Positions 23,934 through 33,614 of a DNA stretch of 64,000 bases are shown here, piece by piece. The DNA is taken from positions 3,167,990 through 3,231,989 of the forward strand of contig NZ_CP022684.1 in NCBI RefSeq assembly GCF_002863865.1, in the 5' to 3' direction. Position numbers and translations under genes: made by a program. Position 1 is the stretch's first letter, and each line of letters begins with the position of its first letter. This stretch comes from Ketobacter alkanivorans. GTDB lineage: Bacteria > Pseudomonadota > Gammaproteobacteria > Pseudomonadales > Ketobacteraceae. A model generated the notes under the pieces. It had not been told where the DNA came from. It saw only the letters and a program-made list of their open reading frames with translations, and made no database searches.

Positions 23934-26900
23934 ATGAAGCAGTTTTCCTTTCTCCAATGCGTATCAGGTCTGACGGCGGCGACTGTGTTGGTTCTTTCAG
24001 GATGCGGTGGTGGAGGGGGTGGCGACCCCTATGTGCCCCCCTCGTTGTCCGACGGCGTCATTTTTACTTACCCCATTGATGGCCAGACCGATGTGCATCT
24101 GGGCACCCGTTTTTATGTCACCTTCAGCAAGAATGCCAGTCAGTCGGCCGTGGATGCGGCTTGCAGCGTGGATGGCAGTGGCAATGTCACAGGTAACTTT
24201 TGCCTGATCGGCCCTGGGGATGCGGTGATATCCATAGCACCCAGCGTCAGCGGCAAAATAGTGCAGTTTGAAACAGATCAGCTGCAACAGGGGACTCGCT
24301 ACGAACTCTATGTGCGCAGTGCGGTCATTGGCGGCGGCAGCACCAATCTGCCGGCCAGCGATCCATTGGTGACGTTCCTCACCACCCAGAGCGATCCTGT
24401 CAGCGGTGTGGCCCCTACAGTTACTGCCATCAACGGTGAAGATCCTGATGTGTATTCCACTACGCTGCCGTCCCCGCCGGATGCCCGTTATCCCATGATG
24501 GACTTCTCTACGATGCGAGTGGAGTTCAGCGAGCCTCTGGATGAAAAAACCGTGCAAGTGGGAACCAGCTTTGAGTTTGTGGAAGTGAATGGCGCAACGG
24601 AAACCCCGGTGGTGGGTGCCATGGTGGTGCGTAAGCAGCACATCAGCTTTGACCCGGATGAGGATCTGACCCCCGGAGTTACTTATCGATTGCGCCTGGG
24701 CAGCGGCATTGTGGATCTCAATGGTGAAGCGGTAAACCCGGTTACCTATGAGATGGTGCCGGTGAATTCCAATAGCTGCGATTGCGTTATTACCCAGCGG
24801 TTCAATACCACGGCGGCCTATGGTGAGGCAGGTTTCCCTCAGACCTCCCGTCTCACTGGACGCCCCCTTAATGCCATTGATTTGTATTCGCCGTTGATCG
24901 GCAGCAACGATATCAATCTGCGGGATATCACATTGGAGGCGCGGCTGGCAGACCCCAGTGCGTTTGGTGGCCTGATTCCATTTGTGATCCGCAAAGGCGT
25001 GTATCTCGATATTACCGGGCTTGATCTGCGGCTGGGCGGTGAGGTGCCCGCCAATCTGCAAACCGGCGACATCACCGCCAGTTTCATTACCGACGTGACC
25101 GGTTACATGGATCGCAACCCCTACCGGCCCTACAGCACCCAGGTGGACGACGATAAGTCGCCCATCTTCGTCTATCTGATTTTTGATCTGGCACTCACCA
25201 GTGCCGACCCCAATGGCAATGCTGTGCTGAATCAGACCATTCCCCATGTCCAGGCTACCGGCACCGCCTATATCGAAGACGGCACCCTGTACATTGAAAG
25301 CGTACGCACCTTAGAGATGGATTTGTTGGGATTGGATCGGGCACCGGCTCACCTGGTGCTGGCGATCAATTCCGATCTGGTGAGCACACCGGTAGAGGAT
25401 ACCGTGGCACCCACCATTACCAGCGCCTACCCCGGTGATGGCAGCGCCGACTTCCCGGTGCGCGATGAGCTGTCACTGATTTTCAGCGAGCCCATGGATA
25501 ATGCCGGTGTCGACCCTCAGGATGAAATCGTGCTTACCAATGTGACCGATGGTGGCCAGGTTGCCTTCCAGATCACCTGGGATGGCAGCACCATGCTGCT
25601 GCAGCCCGACAGCCCCCTGGCCTACAACAAAACCTATCAGATCACCCTGGGGGCGCTCACGGATCTGGCCAATAACGCCTTGGTGCTGGACGGTGCCGAT
25701 GCCACCGGCGGGGATGGAGCCATTCAATTCAGCACCGAAAACCCAACAGCCACCACGGTTGGCCCGGTGGTGAGTTCCATTCATTCGGGAGCAGCCTGTA
25801 CCCTTACCGGAGCCGACGCCAGCTTTGCCGGTCGTTGTAGTGGCGGGCTGTCCGGTGATGAAAAATACCTGCCGTTCACGATTCCAGCCGATGTGCGTCT
25901 CGAAGTGAGCTTCAGCCAGCCCATGGATTTGTCCACCCTGACCCTGGGCAGTGCCTGTGGCAGCGGTGCTGTGCGCGTAGAAGAACTGGATGGTGGTGGT
26001 GCCTGCGTGGGCGTGGTGGATGGCTCATTGATCGCCGATACCCGCAGCTTCAAGTTTGTACCCCGCAACGGCTGGGTCGAGGGTACCGACTACCGCCTGA
26101 CCCTGGTGGCCGGAGCCAACACCAGCTGTGGCGCCGGTGAGATCTGTAGCGAGAACGGAATCCCTCTCAACCCTGATCCTATTAATGGCGGTCAGTCCGG
26201 TGATGCCGGTGGCGGCAATATCGTCAACACCTTTACCGCGGTGGCCGCCAATAATGATGTGTTTCTGCCCCTGAAAATGCAGCCGTTCAGTGATCAGAAT
26301 GGTAACGGCTACCTGGATGCCGGTGAAACGGCCCATAGCGAAAACAGTGCCGGGGTAGCGGTGACCGGCGTTGGCGGAATTGTTGTGGGCGCGCTGATTG
26401 ATGGCGACCCCAATATCTACCTGAGTGGCTCGTTACCCGTCACTGTGGGAGAGCCGGAACCCATCACCGTGGATGGCCTCACCTGGGGTATGACCATCGC
26501 CGGAACCAGCCAGATACCGGTTACCGTGCACCCCGGTATTATTTATGGCACCTCGATTCGCCTTGATACCACCGCACGGGTCATCGTTACGATACCGATC
26601 AATAATGTGGATACAGGGGTCAGCATTCTTCGGTTGCGCCAGGCAGGTGGAGAGCCTGTCACAGGTTATATCGTGGAAGAAGAAGGGGTAGCGGAACCCC
26701 AGTTTATTGCACAGCTTGATCTCTATATGGATGCACCGGACATGGTCATCGAAGTGCTCGGAGTGATCAGTGTGGCTCATGATCTAAGCAGCAAACCGGT
26801 TCAGGTTACCATAAAAGGGCCTGTGGAGTTTCTGGAGGATGGGCGCATTCTCATCACCCCGGAAAGCTTGTCGCCGGTTGATCTGATCGTCAACGTATCG

Positions 26901-26993
26901 GCATTGAATCTGCCGGGCAGCATCTTACTGCAGATTCCCTCAGGCGCCATGAAAATGAGCCTTATCGGCAACCCACTCAAAGGTCGTCAATAG
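23934..26993 (+). CDS. Large Ig-like (Big_5/SbsA type) lipoprotein
   Basis: A 1019-residue predicted lipoprotein: lipobox VLSGC (Cys 24), a Gly-rich linker, then at least four Ig-like repeats with the SbsA/Big_5 pattern (a proline-initiated strand, then VTFSKN / VEFSEPLD / LIFSEPMD / VSFSQPMD) near residues 50, 190, 500 and 660. Each repeat ends in a Y.L.LG or Y.LTLV strand. The C-terminal ~250 residues are beta-rich without recognised repeats. Several paired cysteines (SCDCVI; ACTL..RCSGG) suggest disulfides outside the cytoplasm. It is followed 9 bp later by an OmpW-like gene, probably in the same operon. A surface or outer-membrane structural or adhesive role is inferred. Confidence 0.75.
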   Translation: MKQFSFLQCVSGLTAATVLVLSGCGGGGGGDPYVPPSLSDGVIFTYPIDGQTDVHLGTRFYVTFSKNASQSAVDAACSVDGSGNVTGNFCLIGPGDAVISIAPSVSGKIVQFETDQLQQGTRYELYVRSAVIGGGSTNLPASDPLVTFLTTQSDPVSGVAPTVTAINGEDPDVYSTTLPSPPDARYPMMDFSTMRVEFSEPLDEKTVQVGTSFEFVEVNGATETPVVGAMVVRKQHISFDPDEDLTPGVTYRLRLGSGIVDLNGEAVNPVTYEMVPVNSNSCDCVITQRFNTTAAYGEAGFPQTSRLTGRPLNAIDLYSPLIGSNDINLRDITLEARLADPSAFGGLIPFVIRKGVYLDITGLDLRLGGEVPANLQTGDITASFITDVTGYMDRNPYRPYSTQVDDDKSPIFVYLIFDLALTSADPNGNAVLNQTIPHVQATGTAYIEDGTLYIESVRTLEMDLLGLDRAPAHLVLAINSDLVSTPVEDTVAPTITSAYPGDGSADFPVRDELSLIFSEPMDNAGVDPQDEIVLTNVTDGGQVAFQITWDGSTMLLQPDSPLAYNKTYQITLGALTDLANNALVLDGADATGGDGAIQFSTENPTATTVGPVVSSIHSGAACTLTGADASFAGRCSGGLSGDEKYLPFTIPADVRLEVSFSQPMDLSTLTLGSACGSGAVRVEELDGGGACVGVVDGSLIADTRSFKFVPRNGWVEGTDYRLTLVAGANTSCGAGEICSENGIPLNPDPINGGQSGDAGGGNIVNTFTAVAANNDVFLPLKMQPFSDQNGNGYLDAGETAHSENSAGVAVTGVGGIVVGALIDGDPNIYLSGSLPVTVGEPEPITVDGLTWGMTIAGTSQIPVTVHPGIIYGTSIRLDTTARVIVTIPINNVDTGVSILRLRQAGGEPVTGYIVEEEGVAEPQFIAQLDLYMDAPDMVIEVLGVISVAHDLSSKPVQVTIKGPVEFLEDGRILITPESLSPVDLIVNVSALNLPGSILLQIPSGAMKMSLIGNPLKGRQ

Positions 26994-27002
26994 GAGACGC
27001 GT

Positions 27003-27881
27003 ATGAACAAGGTATTTTCATTCGCCCTGCTGGCGACCATCATCACCACCCCGGTTTGGGCCCAGGTAGAGCAACCTGATCCACACCAGGAAGCCAACTA
27101 CTGGGATCGATTCAAAACCAAAACACTGGGCATGGAGAAGGGCGCAAAACCCTTTTACTTCCGCGCCGGATACACCTCCCTGCAGCCGGACTCCTCCAGC
27201 TCCGAAGTGGTACTCAGTGGTGTGGACGGAGCAGCCAGCCTTGCCATCGACAATGGCCCCATCGCCGGTTCAGGTGCTGGCGTGGAGCCGGTAAGCTTCC
27301 CCAGTGCCGTGGTGGGCTATCGCCTGCCGTGGATGGATGGACACCTGTCGGTGGAAACCATCCTGGCGCTGCCCTTTACCGTGGAATTCACTGCCGAAGG
27401 TACCCTGGCCACAGAATCCATTGCCCCTTATGCATTGGGCAACATTCCTACCGGGGTGCCGCCTCTGGGTTCAGAGTTTGGCGAAACCAAAGTGCTGCCC
27501 CCGGTGGTCACCCTGGTGTACCGTTTCATGTTGGATAAACCCCTGCGCCCCTATGTGGGGGGCGGCATGGCTTATATGATCACCTACGATTCCAAAGTCA
27601 CCAACCCCATACTCACTCAATATGGTGAGCCCGAACTGGAGGTAGACGACGTCTTTGGCTACGTAGTGCAGGGCGGTGTAGAGTACAAATTCTATAAAGA
27701 CTGGTGGGTGAATGTTGATGTCAAATTCATTGGCGGGCTGGAAGCAGACGCCAAAGTGACCGGCATCTGGGTGGATACCCCAAGCCTGCCCACCTACAGT
27801 CCGGCAGAAGTGGGCGATGCCAGCGTCAGCGTCACGGTCGATCCCTGGGTCTACCATATCGGGGTAGGCTTCGACTTCTAG
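27003..27881 (+). CDS. OmpW-family outer-membrane beta-barrel protein
   Basis: A 292-residue protein with signal peptide (cleavage after TPVWA, residue 20). The mature part shows alternating amphipathic strands (FYFRAGYTSLQ, LSVETILALPFT, LRPYVGGGMAYMI, WWVNVDVKFIGGL) and ends in ...YHIGVGFDF, the terminal phenylalanine signature recognised by the BAM complex. The pattern PxVxLxYRF with a preceding LPF resembles OmpW-type small-channel proteins for hydrophobic compounds. The ATG at 27003 has an AGGAG site. It is tightly linked to the upstream Ig-like lipoprotein, which may assemble with it. Confidence 0.75.
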   Translation: MNKVFSFALLATIITTPVWAQVEQPDPHQEANYWDRFKTKTLGMEKGAKPFYFRAGYTSLQPDSSSSEVVLSGVDGAASLAIDNGPIAGSGAGVEPVSFPSAVVGYRLPWMDGHLSVETILALPFTVEFTAEGTLATESIAPYALGNIPTGVPPLGSEFGETKVLPPVVTLVYRFMLDKPLRPYVGGGMAYMITYDSKVTNPILTQYGEPELEVDDVFGYVVQGGVEYKFYKDWWVNVDVKFIGGLEADAKVTGIWVDTPSLPTYSPAEVGDASVSVTVDPWVYHIGVGFDF

Positions 27882-27965
27882 ACATCTGTCATCCCAACGC
27901 ATCATAAATCGGTATAATGGGCGCAGTTTCTATTCGAATCTGTCGCAAGCAACTCAAAGGAAGCT

Positions 27966-30956
27966 GTGCCCGTGACCACCTTCTCCGCCCGCCTTAAACA
28001 ACTGCGCTGGCACCAATGGACCCTACTCGGGCTGGTGCTGGTTTATCTAATTTACATCGCTTTGTCCTACCTGTACCTGCCGGGCAAACTCAAACAAGTC
28101 GTGGAAGCCGACGTGTCCGAATTTGTTGGACGCCAACTCACGGTTGAGCGCTTTGAGTACAACCCCTTCGATCTGTCATTACGGGTGTACGACTTTGCTG
28201 TGGCAGACAAACCCGATGCGCCACTGCTCGCCTGGCAGCAATTCTATGTAAACTTCACGCCTTGGGGCTCCCTGTTCAGTTGGGACATCAAATTTGAGGC
28301 CATCCAGCTGGATCAGCCCCTGGTCAACATCGAGAAACACGGTGATCGCTTCAATTTCAGCGACATAATCGACAAGTTCTCCGGCGATGAGGCTGCGGTG
28401 GAGGAACAACAAGGCGACACCCGTATCGCATTGGAAGTGGTAAACACCGCCATCAATCAGGGGGTTTTTCGCTTTACAGATCTCAGTGGCAGCAAGCCCG
28501 CCCGCTCCGAAATGGATGACATCACCATCGAAGTGCTGGATCTGTATCTGGCCACCGGTGATGAGCATCTAAACCCCTTCAACATCACGGCTGCCATTCC
28601 TGGCGGTGGCCAGATCAAGTTGGCCGGAGAATACCGCCTTGATCCGCTCTACGTGGATACCAACGTGGAAGCCATGGGCATTGAACTGAAGGAATTCAGT
28701 GATTTCGTTAATAACGTTGTGCCCATGACCGTGACGGGCGGGCGCTTGGGCCTGAACGCTCACGTGTTGGTACAGCAGCAACAAGAAGACGTCGCAGTCA
28801 ACATCGATAACACCGACGTTACCGTAACCGAGCTGGCCCTGGATGATGCCATACCCGAGCCGCCCATGGCCCGCATCAACACCATCACCATCAGTGGCCT
28901 GCAGTTTGACTTGCTGCAGCAGAGCCTTGAGATCGGCAAACTCAATGTGGATCAGGTGCTGCTGAATCAATGGCTTGATGCCGATGGCGCGCCCCGCTTC
29001 CAACACCTGCTGGTGCAAGAAGTGGTGGAGCAAAACATCGAAGCGCAGCACAGCCCAGTGGCAGCCGAACAGGAAGCCGCTCCCTGGAAGGTAGTGGTGC
29101 GTCGGCTTGAAGTGGGCAACAGTCAGCTTAACTTCTCGGATCAGAATGAAAAAATCACCCGTGGCCACACTGTTAGTGGCATACAGGTAGCGCTGGATGA
29201 TTTTACGCTGACCGAGCAGCAGCCGGTGCCACTGAGCATTCAGGCCACATTAGACGAGCAGGGCATGCTCAAAGTAGATGGTGTGGTTACATTAGTGCCG
29301 TTCTCCATGCAGCTTGAGTACGGCTTGCAGAATCTGCCGTTACCGTCGTTTTCTGAATACATCGAGCTGGCCACCTATCTGCGTATCGAAAAAGGCAGCC
29401 TCAACCTCAACGGCAAAGTGGATCTGAGCACCGAGGGCGAGGTGCCGGTGTCGTCGCAACTGGCGTTGGAAGTGAACGATTTTCAGGCCGAAGACCTGCG
29501 TACCGGTAAGCCAGTGATCCAGTTCACACAGATCAAAGCCGCCGACGCCGTGCTGGAAACCCAAAGCAAACAATTCAAACTGGCGGCGCTCACCATCACC
29601 GAGCCCAATCTGCTGGTGGAGATCGGCAAAGACAAACAACTGAACTGGGCCACCATCGCCAGACCCGATCCAGGGGTGACAGAGGCGGTCGCCAGCGCCG
29701 AACAGGAAGTGGCAGCGGATGCACAGCAAGCGGCAGCAAGCGGCTGGAATTACGTCATCGGCAAAGTAGAAATAAACAATGGCCTCACCCGCTTTGTAGA
29801 CAACAGCGTATCGCCCGTGTTTCAGACCGGTCTGCACAGCATGGCGTTCGAACTGGATGAAGTGGCCAGCAACAACTCCACGCCGGTGCCGTTCAGTCTC
29901 ACCAGTAAAATCGACCGTTACGCTCCGTTCAACGTCAAAGGCACCCTCGACCCCATAGCCAAACAGCCAGGCTTTGAATTCAAAAGCCAACTGCGAGGAT
30001 TGGAGCTGCCGCCACTTTCACCTTATTCCGCCGCTTTTATTGCCCACAACCTGGAGAGCGGCAAGCTCAACCTACAGCTGGATTATCGCCTGCACGACCG
30101 TAAATTGAAGGGCGAAAACGGCATTATTGCAGACCAACTCTATCTGGGTGAAAAAGTGCCCAGTGAAGACGCCATTGACGCACCGGTGTCCCTTGGGTTG
30201 GCGTTGCTGCGGGATGTGAATGGCGTTATTGATCTGGATGTGGGAGTGTCTGGCGATCTGGACGATCCGGGGTTCAGTATCTCAGGGGTTATCCTCAAAG
30301 CCTTCTTGAACGTCATGGTGAAAGCCGCCAGCTCGCCGTTTCAGCTACTGGGCTCGCTGGTAGGCGGGAGCGAAGACATAGGTGAAATTGAATTTGCGGC
30401 GGGTTTTGCCGACCTCACCGATGATAGCCAGCAACGCCTGCAGAAGCTCACAGAAGCACTGCAGCAACGTCCGCAGTTGATCGTGCGTTTCCACGGTGGA
30501 GCGTTCGCCCCCGAGGATGTGCCCGTATTGAAAAAGCTGCGCATACAGGATCGAGTAGCGGATGATCGTAAAATGTCGTTGCTTGAATTGCGCGAAGAAG
30601 CCGGTGATGTGGACTGGTGGAGCGTGCGTGCCAATCGCAAAGCCATACTGCGAATCAACGATGAACTGAAACTGCCCGACACCGGTGAGCGTGAGGATGC
30701 GTTGCAGGCGCAGAACCCTGAATTAAAAGGGAATGAGCTGGAGGCAGCCGTCTATCAAGCCATGTACGAGGACGTCGCGGACAAGCAAGAGATCACCTCG
30801 ACCGACCTGCTGGCACTGGCGGACGCCCGCGCCCTGGTCATCAAACAATATCTAGTGGATGTAACCCAATTGAATCATGGGCGGGTGTCCGTGGCCAAAA
30901 CCAAAAAAGCCCACCTGAAAGGCCGGGTTGTGAAGCTGGGGATCGATGCCCGATGA
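27966..30956 (+). CDS. Giant DUF748 (AsmA-like) envelope protein
   Basis: A 996-residue protein with one N-terminal membrane helix (TLLGLVLVYLIYIALSYLYL, residues ~18-38) and a very long periplasmic beta-rich body. The pattern of the DUF748 family is clear: VGRQLTVERFEYNPFDLSLRVYDFAV near residue 55, internal repeats around NFSDIIDKFSG, and the C-terminal FAAGFADLTDDSQQRLQKL segment. DUF748 belongs to the AsmA/TamB-type group proposed to bridge the envelope in lipid transport. The likely start is GTG at 27966, with AAAGGAAG upstream; a second GTG at 27972 is possible. The downstream hydrolase overlaps by 4 bp. Confidence 0.82.
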   Translation: MPVTTFSARLKQLRWHQWTLLGLVLVYLIYIALSYLYLPGKLKQVVEADVSEFVGRQLTVERFEYNPFDLSLRVYDFAVADKPDAPLLAWQQFYVNFTPWGSLFSWDIKFEAIQLDQPLVNIEKHGDRFNFSDIIDKFSGDEAAVEEQQGDTRIALEVVNTAINQGVFRFTDLSGSKPARSEMDDITIEVLDLYLATGDEHLNPFNITAAIPGGGQIKLAGEYRLDPLYVDTNVEAMGIELKEFSDFVNNVVPMTVTGGRLGLNAHVLVQQQQEDVAVNIDNTDVTVTELALDDAIPEPPMARINTITISGLQFDLLQQSLEIGKLNVDQVLLNQWLDADGAPRFQHLLVQEVVEQNIEAQHSPVAAEQEAAPWKVVVRRLEVGNSQLNFSDQNEKITRGHTVSGIQVALDDFTLTEQQPVPLSIQATLDEQGMLKVDGVVTLVPFSMQLEYGLQNLPLPSFSEYIELATYLRIEKGSLNLNGKVDLSTEGEVPVSSQLALEVNDFQAEDLRTGKPVIQFTQIKAADAVLETQSKQFKLAALTITEPNLLVEIGKDKQLNWATIARPDPGVTEAVASAEQEVAADAQQAAASGWNYVIGKVEINNGLTRFVDNSVSPVFQTGLHSMAFELDEVASNNSTPVPFSLTSKIDRYAPFNVKGTLDPIAKQPGFEFKSQLRGLELPPLSPYSAAFIAHNLESGKLNLQLDYRLHDRKLKGENGIIADQLYLGEKVPSEDAIDAPVSLGLALLRDVNGVIDLDVGVSGDLDDPGFSISGVILKAFLNVMVKAASSPFQLLGSLVGGSEDIGEIEFAAGFADLTDDSQQRLQKLTEALQQRPQLIVRFHGGAFAPEDVPVLKKLRIQDRVADDRKMSLLELREEAGDVDWWSVRANRKAILRINDELKLPDTGEREDALQAQNPELKGNELEAAVYQAMYEDVADKQEITSTDLLALADARALVIKQYLVDVTQLNHGRVSVAKTKKAHLKGRVVKLGIDAR

Positions 30957-31720
30957 GCTCAGTGCAGGGGGATTGGGTTTTTCTGCGGGGGTTAGTGCGT
31001 CAGCAAAAACACTGGGAGCAGTTTCCTGAACTGTTTGCCAAGGCGTTTCCAGAAGCACGCATTCATCTGCTGGATCTGCCGGGAAACGGCGCCTTGTGTG
31101 ATCGCCCCAGCCCGTTAACCATCCGCGAAATGATGGAGTCCGCCCGACGTTTGTTGAAAGCTCGAAGCGTGAACGGCCCTGTCAACCTGCTGGCGATTTC
31201 ATTGGGTGGGATGGTGGCTCTGGAATGGATGCACCGGCATCGGCAGGAAGTTACCTCTGCCGTAATCATCAACTCCTCCATGCGGGATGTGGGCACGGTG
31301 CTGGATCGGCTGCAGCCTGAAAACTACCTCGCCATCTTGAAACAGGCTTTGCTGGATCGAGACCTGCAAAGCCGTGAGCAACTGATACTGGATATCTCCA
31401 GTAACCTGTATCCACACAAAGCTCAGTTGGCGCGCAAGTGGGCACAATACGCCCGCACTCATCCTACCAGTACCAAAAACGCGGTGCGCCAATTGATGGC
31501 AGCGGCCCGTTACCGAGCGCCCAAGCGCTGTCCTCATGATCGAGTGCTGTTATTGAACAGCGCCCGTGACCGATTGGTAAACCCGATCTGTACCCGGCGC
31601 TTGGCTGAGCGTTGGTCGTGGCCGCTGGCAACTCACGCCAGTGCGGGGCACGATTTACCGTTGGATGATGGCCGTTGGATCATTCACCAAATTGAACATT
31701 GGCTTCAGGAGTCAGCGTAG
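30953..31720 (+). CDS. Alpha/beta hydrolase
   Basis: A 255-residue alpha/beta-fold hydrolase. The nucleophile elbow is LAISLGGM (Ser in A-x-S-x-G, replacing the usual first Gly) near residue 83. The acid is probably in LLNSARDRLVNP near residue 205 and the histidine in ASAGHDLPLDDG near residue 232. N-terminal FLRGLVRQQKHWEQF supplies the oxyanion region. The substrate is unknown. The ATG overlaps the DUF748 stop (ATGA), and the prenyltransferase starts directly after this gene, so the three are probably one operon. The two neighbours hint at a lipid or quinone-related substrate, but only by association. Confidence 0.8.
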   Translation: MSSVQGDWVFLRGLVRQQKHWEQFPELFAKAFPEARIHLLDLPGNGALCDRPSPLTIREMMESARRLLKARSVNGPVNLLAISLGGMVALEWMHRHRQEVTSAVIINSSMRDVGTVLDRLQPENYLAILKQALLDRDLQSREQLILDISSNLYPHKAQLARKWAQYARTHPTSTKNAVRQLMAAARYRAPKRCPHDRVLLLNSARDRLVNPICTRRLAERWSWPLATHASAGHDLPLDDGRWIIHQIEHWLQESA

Positions 31721-31722
31721 CC

Positions 31723-32613
31723 ATGAGCTTGTCGGTGATTCTGCGCTCATCCCGTATTCCGTTTTTGATTTTAACGCCCATATGCATATTTCTGGGGGCA
31801 GCAGCAGTGATCGCCCAGGGGCTGCCAATCTCGGGGCAAACCTTAACGCTGGCACTGGTGGGGGGCTTGCTGGCTCACATCAGTGTGAACACACTGAACG
31901 AGTACCTGGACTTTGCCAGCGGCCTGGATCTGAATACCCGCCGTACCCCTTTCAGTGGTGGCAGCGGCGCGTTGCCCGAGCATCCGGAGCAGTCCCGTGC
32001 GGTATTATGGGTTGGGGTGATCAGCTTGTTGCTGGTCATCGCAATTGGCCTGTATTTTCTGTGGCGGCACGGCCTTGCTCTGCTCCCATTGGGTGTGGCG
32101 GGGCTGCTGCTGGTAGTGTTGTACACTCGCTGGATCAATGGATTGCCGTGGTTGTGCCTGATTGCACCGGGTCTGGGATTTGGTGTGTTGATGGTCGTGG
32201 GCACCCAGTTTGTACTCACGGGAGATTACCGCATAACCTCCCTGCTGGTTGGCCTGATTCCATTCTTATTGGTCAATAACCTGCTGCTGTTAAATCAATA
32301 CCCGGATGTACAAGCCGATGCATCCATCGGCCGTAATCACTTTCCCATCGCCTATGGTGTGGCCGCCAGTAATGTTGCTTATGGCATTATGTGGTTGCTG
32401 GCTGGCCTGTTGATCGTTTTGTATGCCGTGTCTGGTCTGCTTAGCCTGTGGAGCCTGCTTGCATTGGCACCCTGGTTATTGGGGGCGGTGGCGTGGCGAG
32501 GAGCCCGAACCTGCGGCTTTGACATAGGCCAGCAACCGCAACTGCTGGCACTGAATGTCATGGCAACCCTGCTAACACCGTTAACGTTGGCACTGGTGTT
32601 AGCTTTGGCGTAG
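31723..32613 (+). CDS. UbiA-superfamily prenyltransferase (MenA-like)
   Basis: An integral membrane protein of about 296 residues with eight or nine predicted helices. The two Asp-rich prenyl-diphosphate motifs are present: NEYLDFASGLD near residue 60 and NQYPDVQADASIGR near residue 190. These are typical of MenA/UbiA-type enzymes that attach an isoprenoid chain to an aromatic ring. The acceptor cannot be decided; no menaquinone or ubiquinone genes are adjacent. I chose the ATG at 31723, with CAGGAG upstream; an upstream in-frame TTG at 31699 lies inside the previous gene. Confidence 0.8.
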   Translation: MSLSVILRSSRIPFLILTPICIFLGAAAVIAQGLPISGQTLTLALVGGLLAHISVNTLNEYLDFASGLDLNTRRTPFSGGSGALPEHPEQSRAVLWVGVISLLLVIAIGLYFLWRHGLALLPLGVAGLLLVVLYTRWINGLPWLCLIAPGLGFGVLMVVGTQFVLTGDYRITSLLVGLIPFLLVNNLLLLNQYPDVQADASIGRNHFPIAYGVAASNVAYGIMWLLAGLLIVLYAVSGLLSLWSLLALAPWLLGAVAWRGARTCGFDIGQQPQLLALNVMATLLTPLTLALVLALA

Positions 32614-32627
32614 TAACGCATGGCGGA

Positions 32628-33524
32628 TTAGTTAAGCGGTAATCCGTTTTTCAGGCGTCGGCGGAAATCCCACAACAGCGCGCTGGAGGGCAGCTGACGA
32701 AGCTGGCGCGGCATACGGTTGTTGACGGCCCCCAGCAACTTAATGATGCGGTTAAAGTTACGCTGTTCTTTGTCACCCCATTTCAAGCCCATTTGCGTGC
32801 GGATGCGGGGGTGCAGAAACCCAGCCGTCATCAGTTTGGCAAATCGGCCAAAGGGAATACTCACAGCAGGGCCTGCAAAACTCAGATCCACCAGCTGCAA
32901 TAACCAGTCTCGTACGTCTTCCGGCATTTCCATGCGGTCAAGGTTTTCATTCCAGTAAACCCAGAACGCATTGATGTCTTTTGGCCACATGTCCGGGCGC
33001 ACCTGCAGGGTTGTGCCCAATGGCTTGGCGTATTCATAAAACCGCTCCAGATCCGCCTGGGACATCGGGCCGCGCAATTTTTCATATACATCCACATGGC
33101 CCCAAAACAAGCAAGCGGCCACCCACAGCTGCAGTTCCGGATCCAGTGCCCGGTACTTGATGGGGGAGGCTTCAGTGGAGGTTACCTGTGCATGGGCGAC
33201 ATTAATGGCGCGCCGATAAGCCAGTTTTTCTTCGGTGGTGCCTTGCATGGCCACCGCCAGATAGGTCAACGTGGTGCGGGCGCGCTTGATGGGGTGATGC
33301 AAAATGGAGCCGGACTCAACACGGCTTTCCATCACCCCGTGGCCAACCCCGGGATAGGCCAATTGCATAATGGTATTGGCAACGCCGCTTAATAACCCCA
33401 CGCTGTCGATGCAGCCCGGAATCGCCGCGTCGATCTCCTTTCCGCTTTGTGGAGCCCACTGGGTTTGTATTGGCTGGTGGCTGGGCTTTGGGTCTTCAAC
33501 CTGTTTCTTGGCAGCAGAATTCAT
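32628..33524 (-). CDS. MpaB/Lcp-family (DUF2236) oxygenase-like protein
   Basis: A 298-residue protein of the DUF2236 family, which includes latex-clearing protein and the mycophenolic-acid enzyme MpaB. Seen here: GVANTIMQLAYPGVGHGV, RARTTLTYLAVAM, the signature AHAQVTS, and CLFWGHVDVYEKL. These supply histidines typical of the heme-binding helical core (H at GVGHGV, AHAQV, WGHVD). Oxygenase activity is inferred from the family. It is divergent from a TetR regulator gene and lies beside an SDR gene, a frequent arrangement for regulated lipid or xenobiotic oxidation. Confidence 0.8.
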   Translation of the reverse strand: MNSAAKKQVEDPKPSHQPIQTQWAPQSGKEIDAAIPGCIDSVGLLSGVANTIMQLAYPGVGHGVMESRVESGSILHHPIKRARTTLTYLAVAMQGTTEEKLAYRRAINVAHAQVTSTEASPIKYRALDPELQLWVAACLFWGHVDVYEKLRGPMSQADLERFYEYAKPLGTTLQVRPDMWPKDINAFWVYWNENLDRMEMPEDVRDWLLQLVDLSFAGPAVSIPFGRFAKLMTAGFLHPRIRTQMGLKWGDKEQRNFNRIIKLLGAVNNRMPRQLRQLPSSALLWDFRRRLKNGLPLN

Positions 33525-33545
33525 AATCTTGCTCTTATGGTATGG

Positions 33546-33579
33546 TATTCAGATATCCTAAACTAAGCGAATATTCAGA
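33546..33579. promoter_or_regulatory. Possible TetR operator region between divergent genes
   Basis: The 90-bp gap between the MpaB-like and TetR genes has TATTCAGA twice (33546-33553 and 33572-33579), and the second copy overlaps the palindrome GAATATTC (33569-33576). The repeats lie between the two divergent starts, where a self-regulating TetR protein would bind. No single long dyad is present. Confidence 0.3.
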
Positions 33580-33614
33580 AAAACTCGGATATTAATTAAG
33601 CAGGATAAGACCCT

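Noticed and set aside
23997..25247. 416-codon open frame on the minus strand opposite the Ig-like lipoprotein
   Set aside because: The translated product is rich in His, Gln and Ile with no domain pattern, whereas the plus strand encodes a lipobox and repeated Ig motifs.
31641..32279. 212-codon plus-strand frame overlapping the hydrolase and prenyltransferase genes
   Set aside because: It overlaps two well-supported genes in another frame; the encoded product is rich in Arg, Trp, Cys and Gly with no family pattern.
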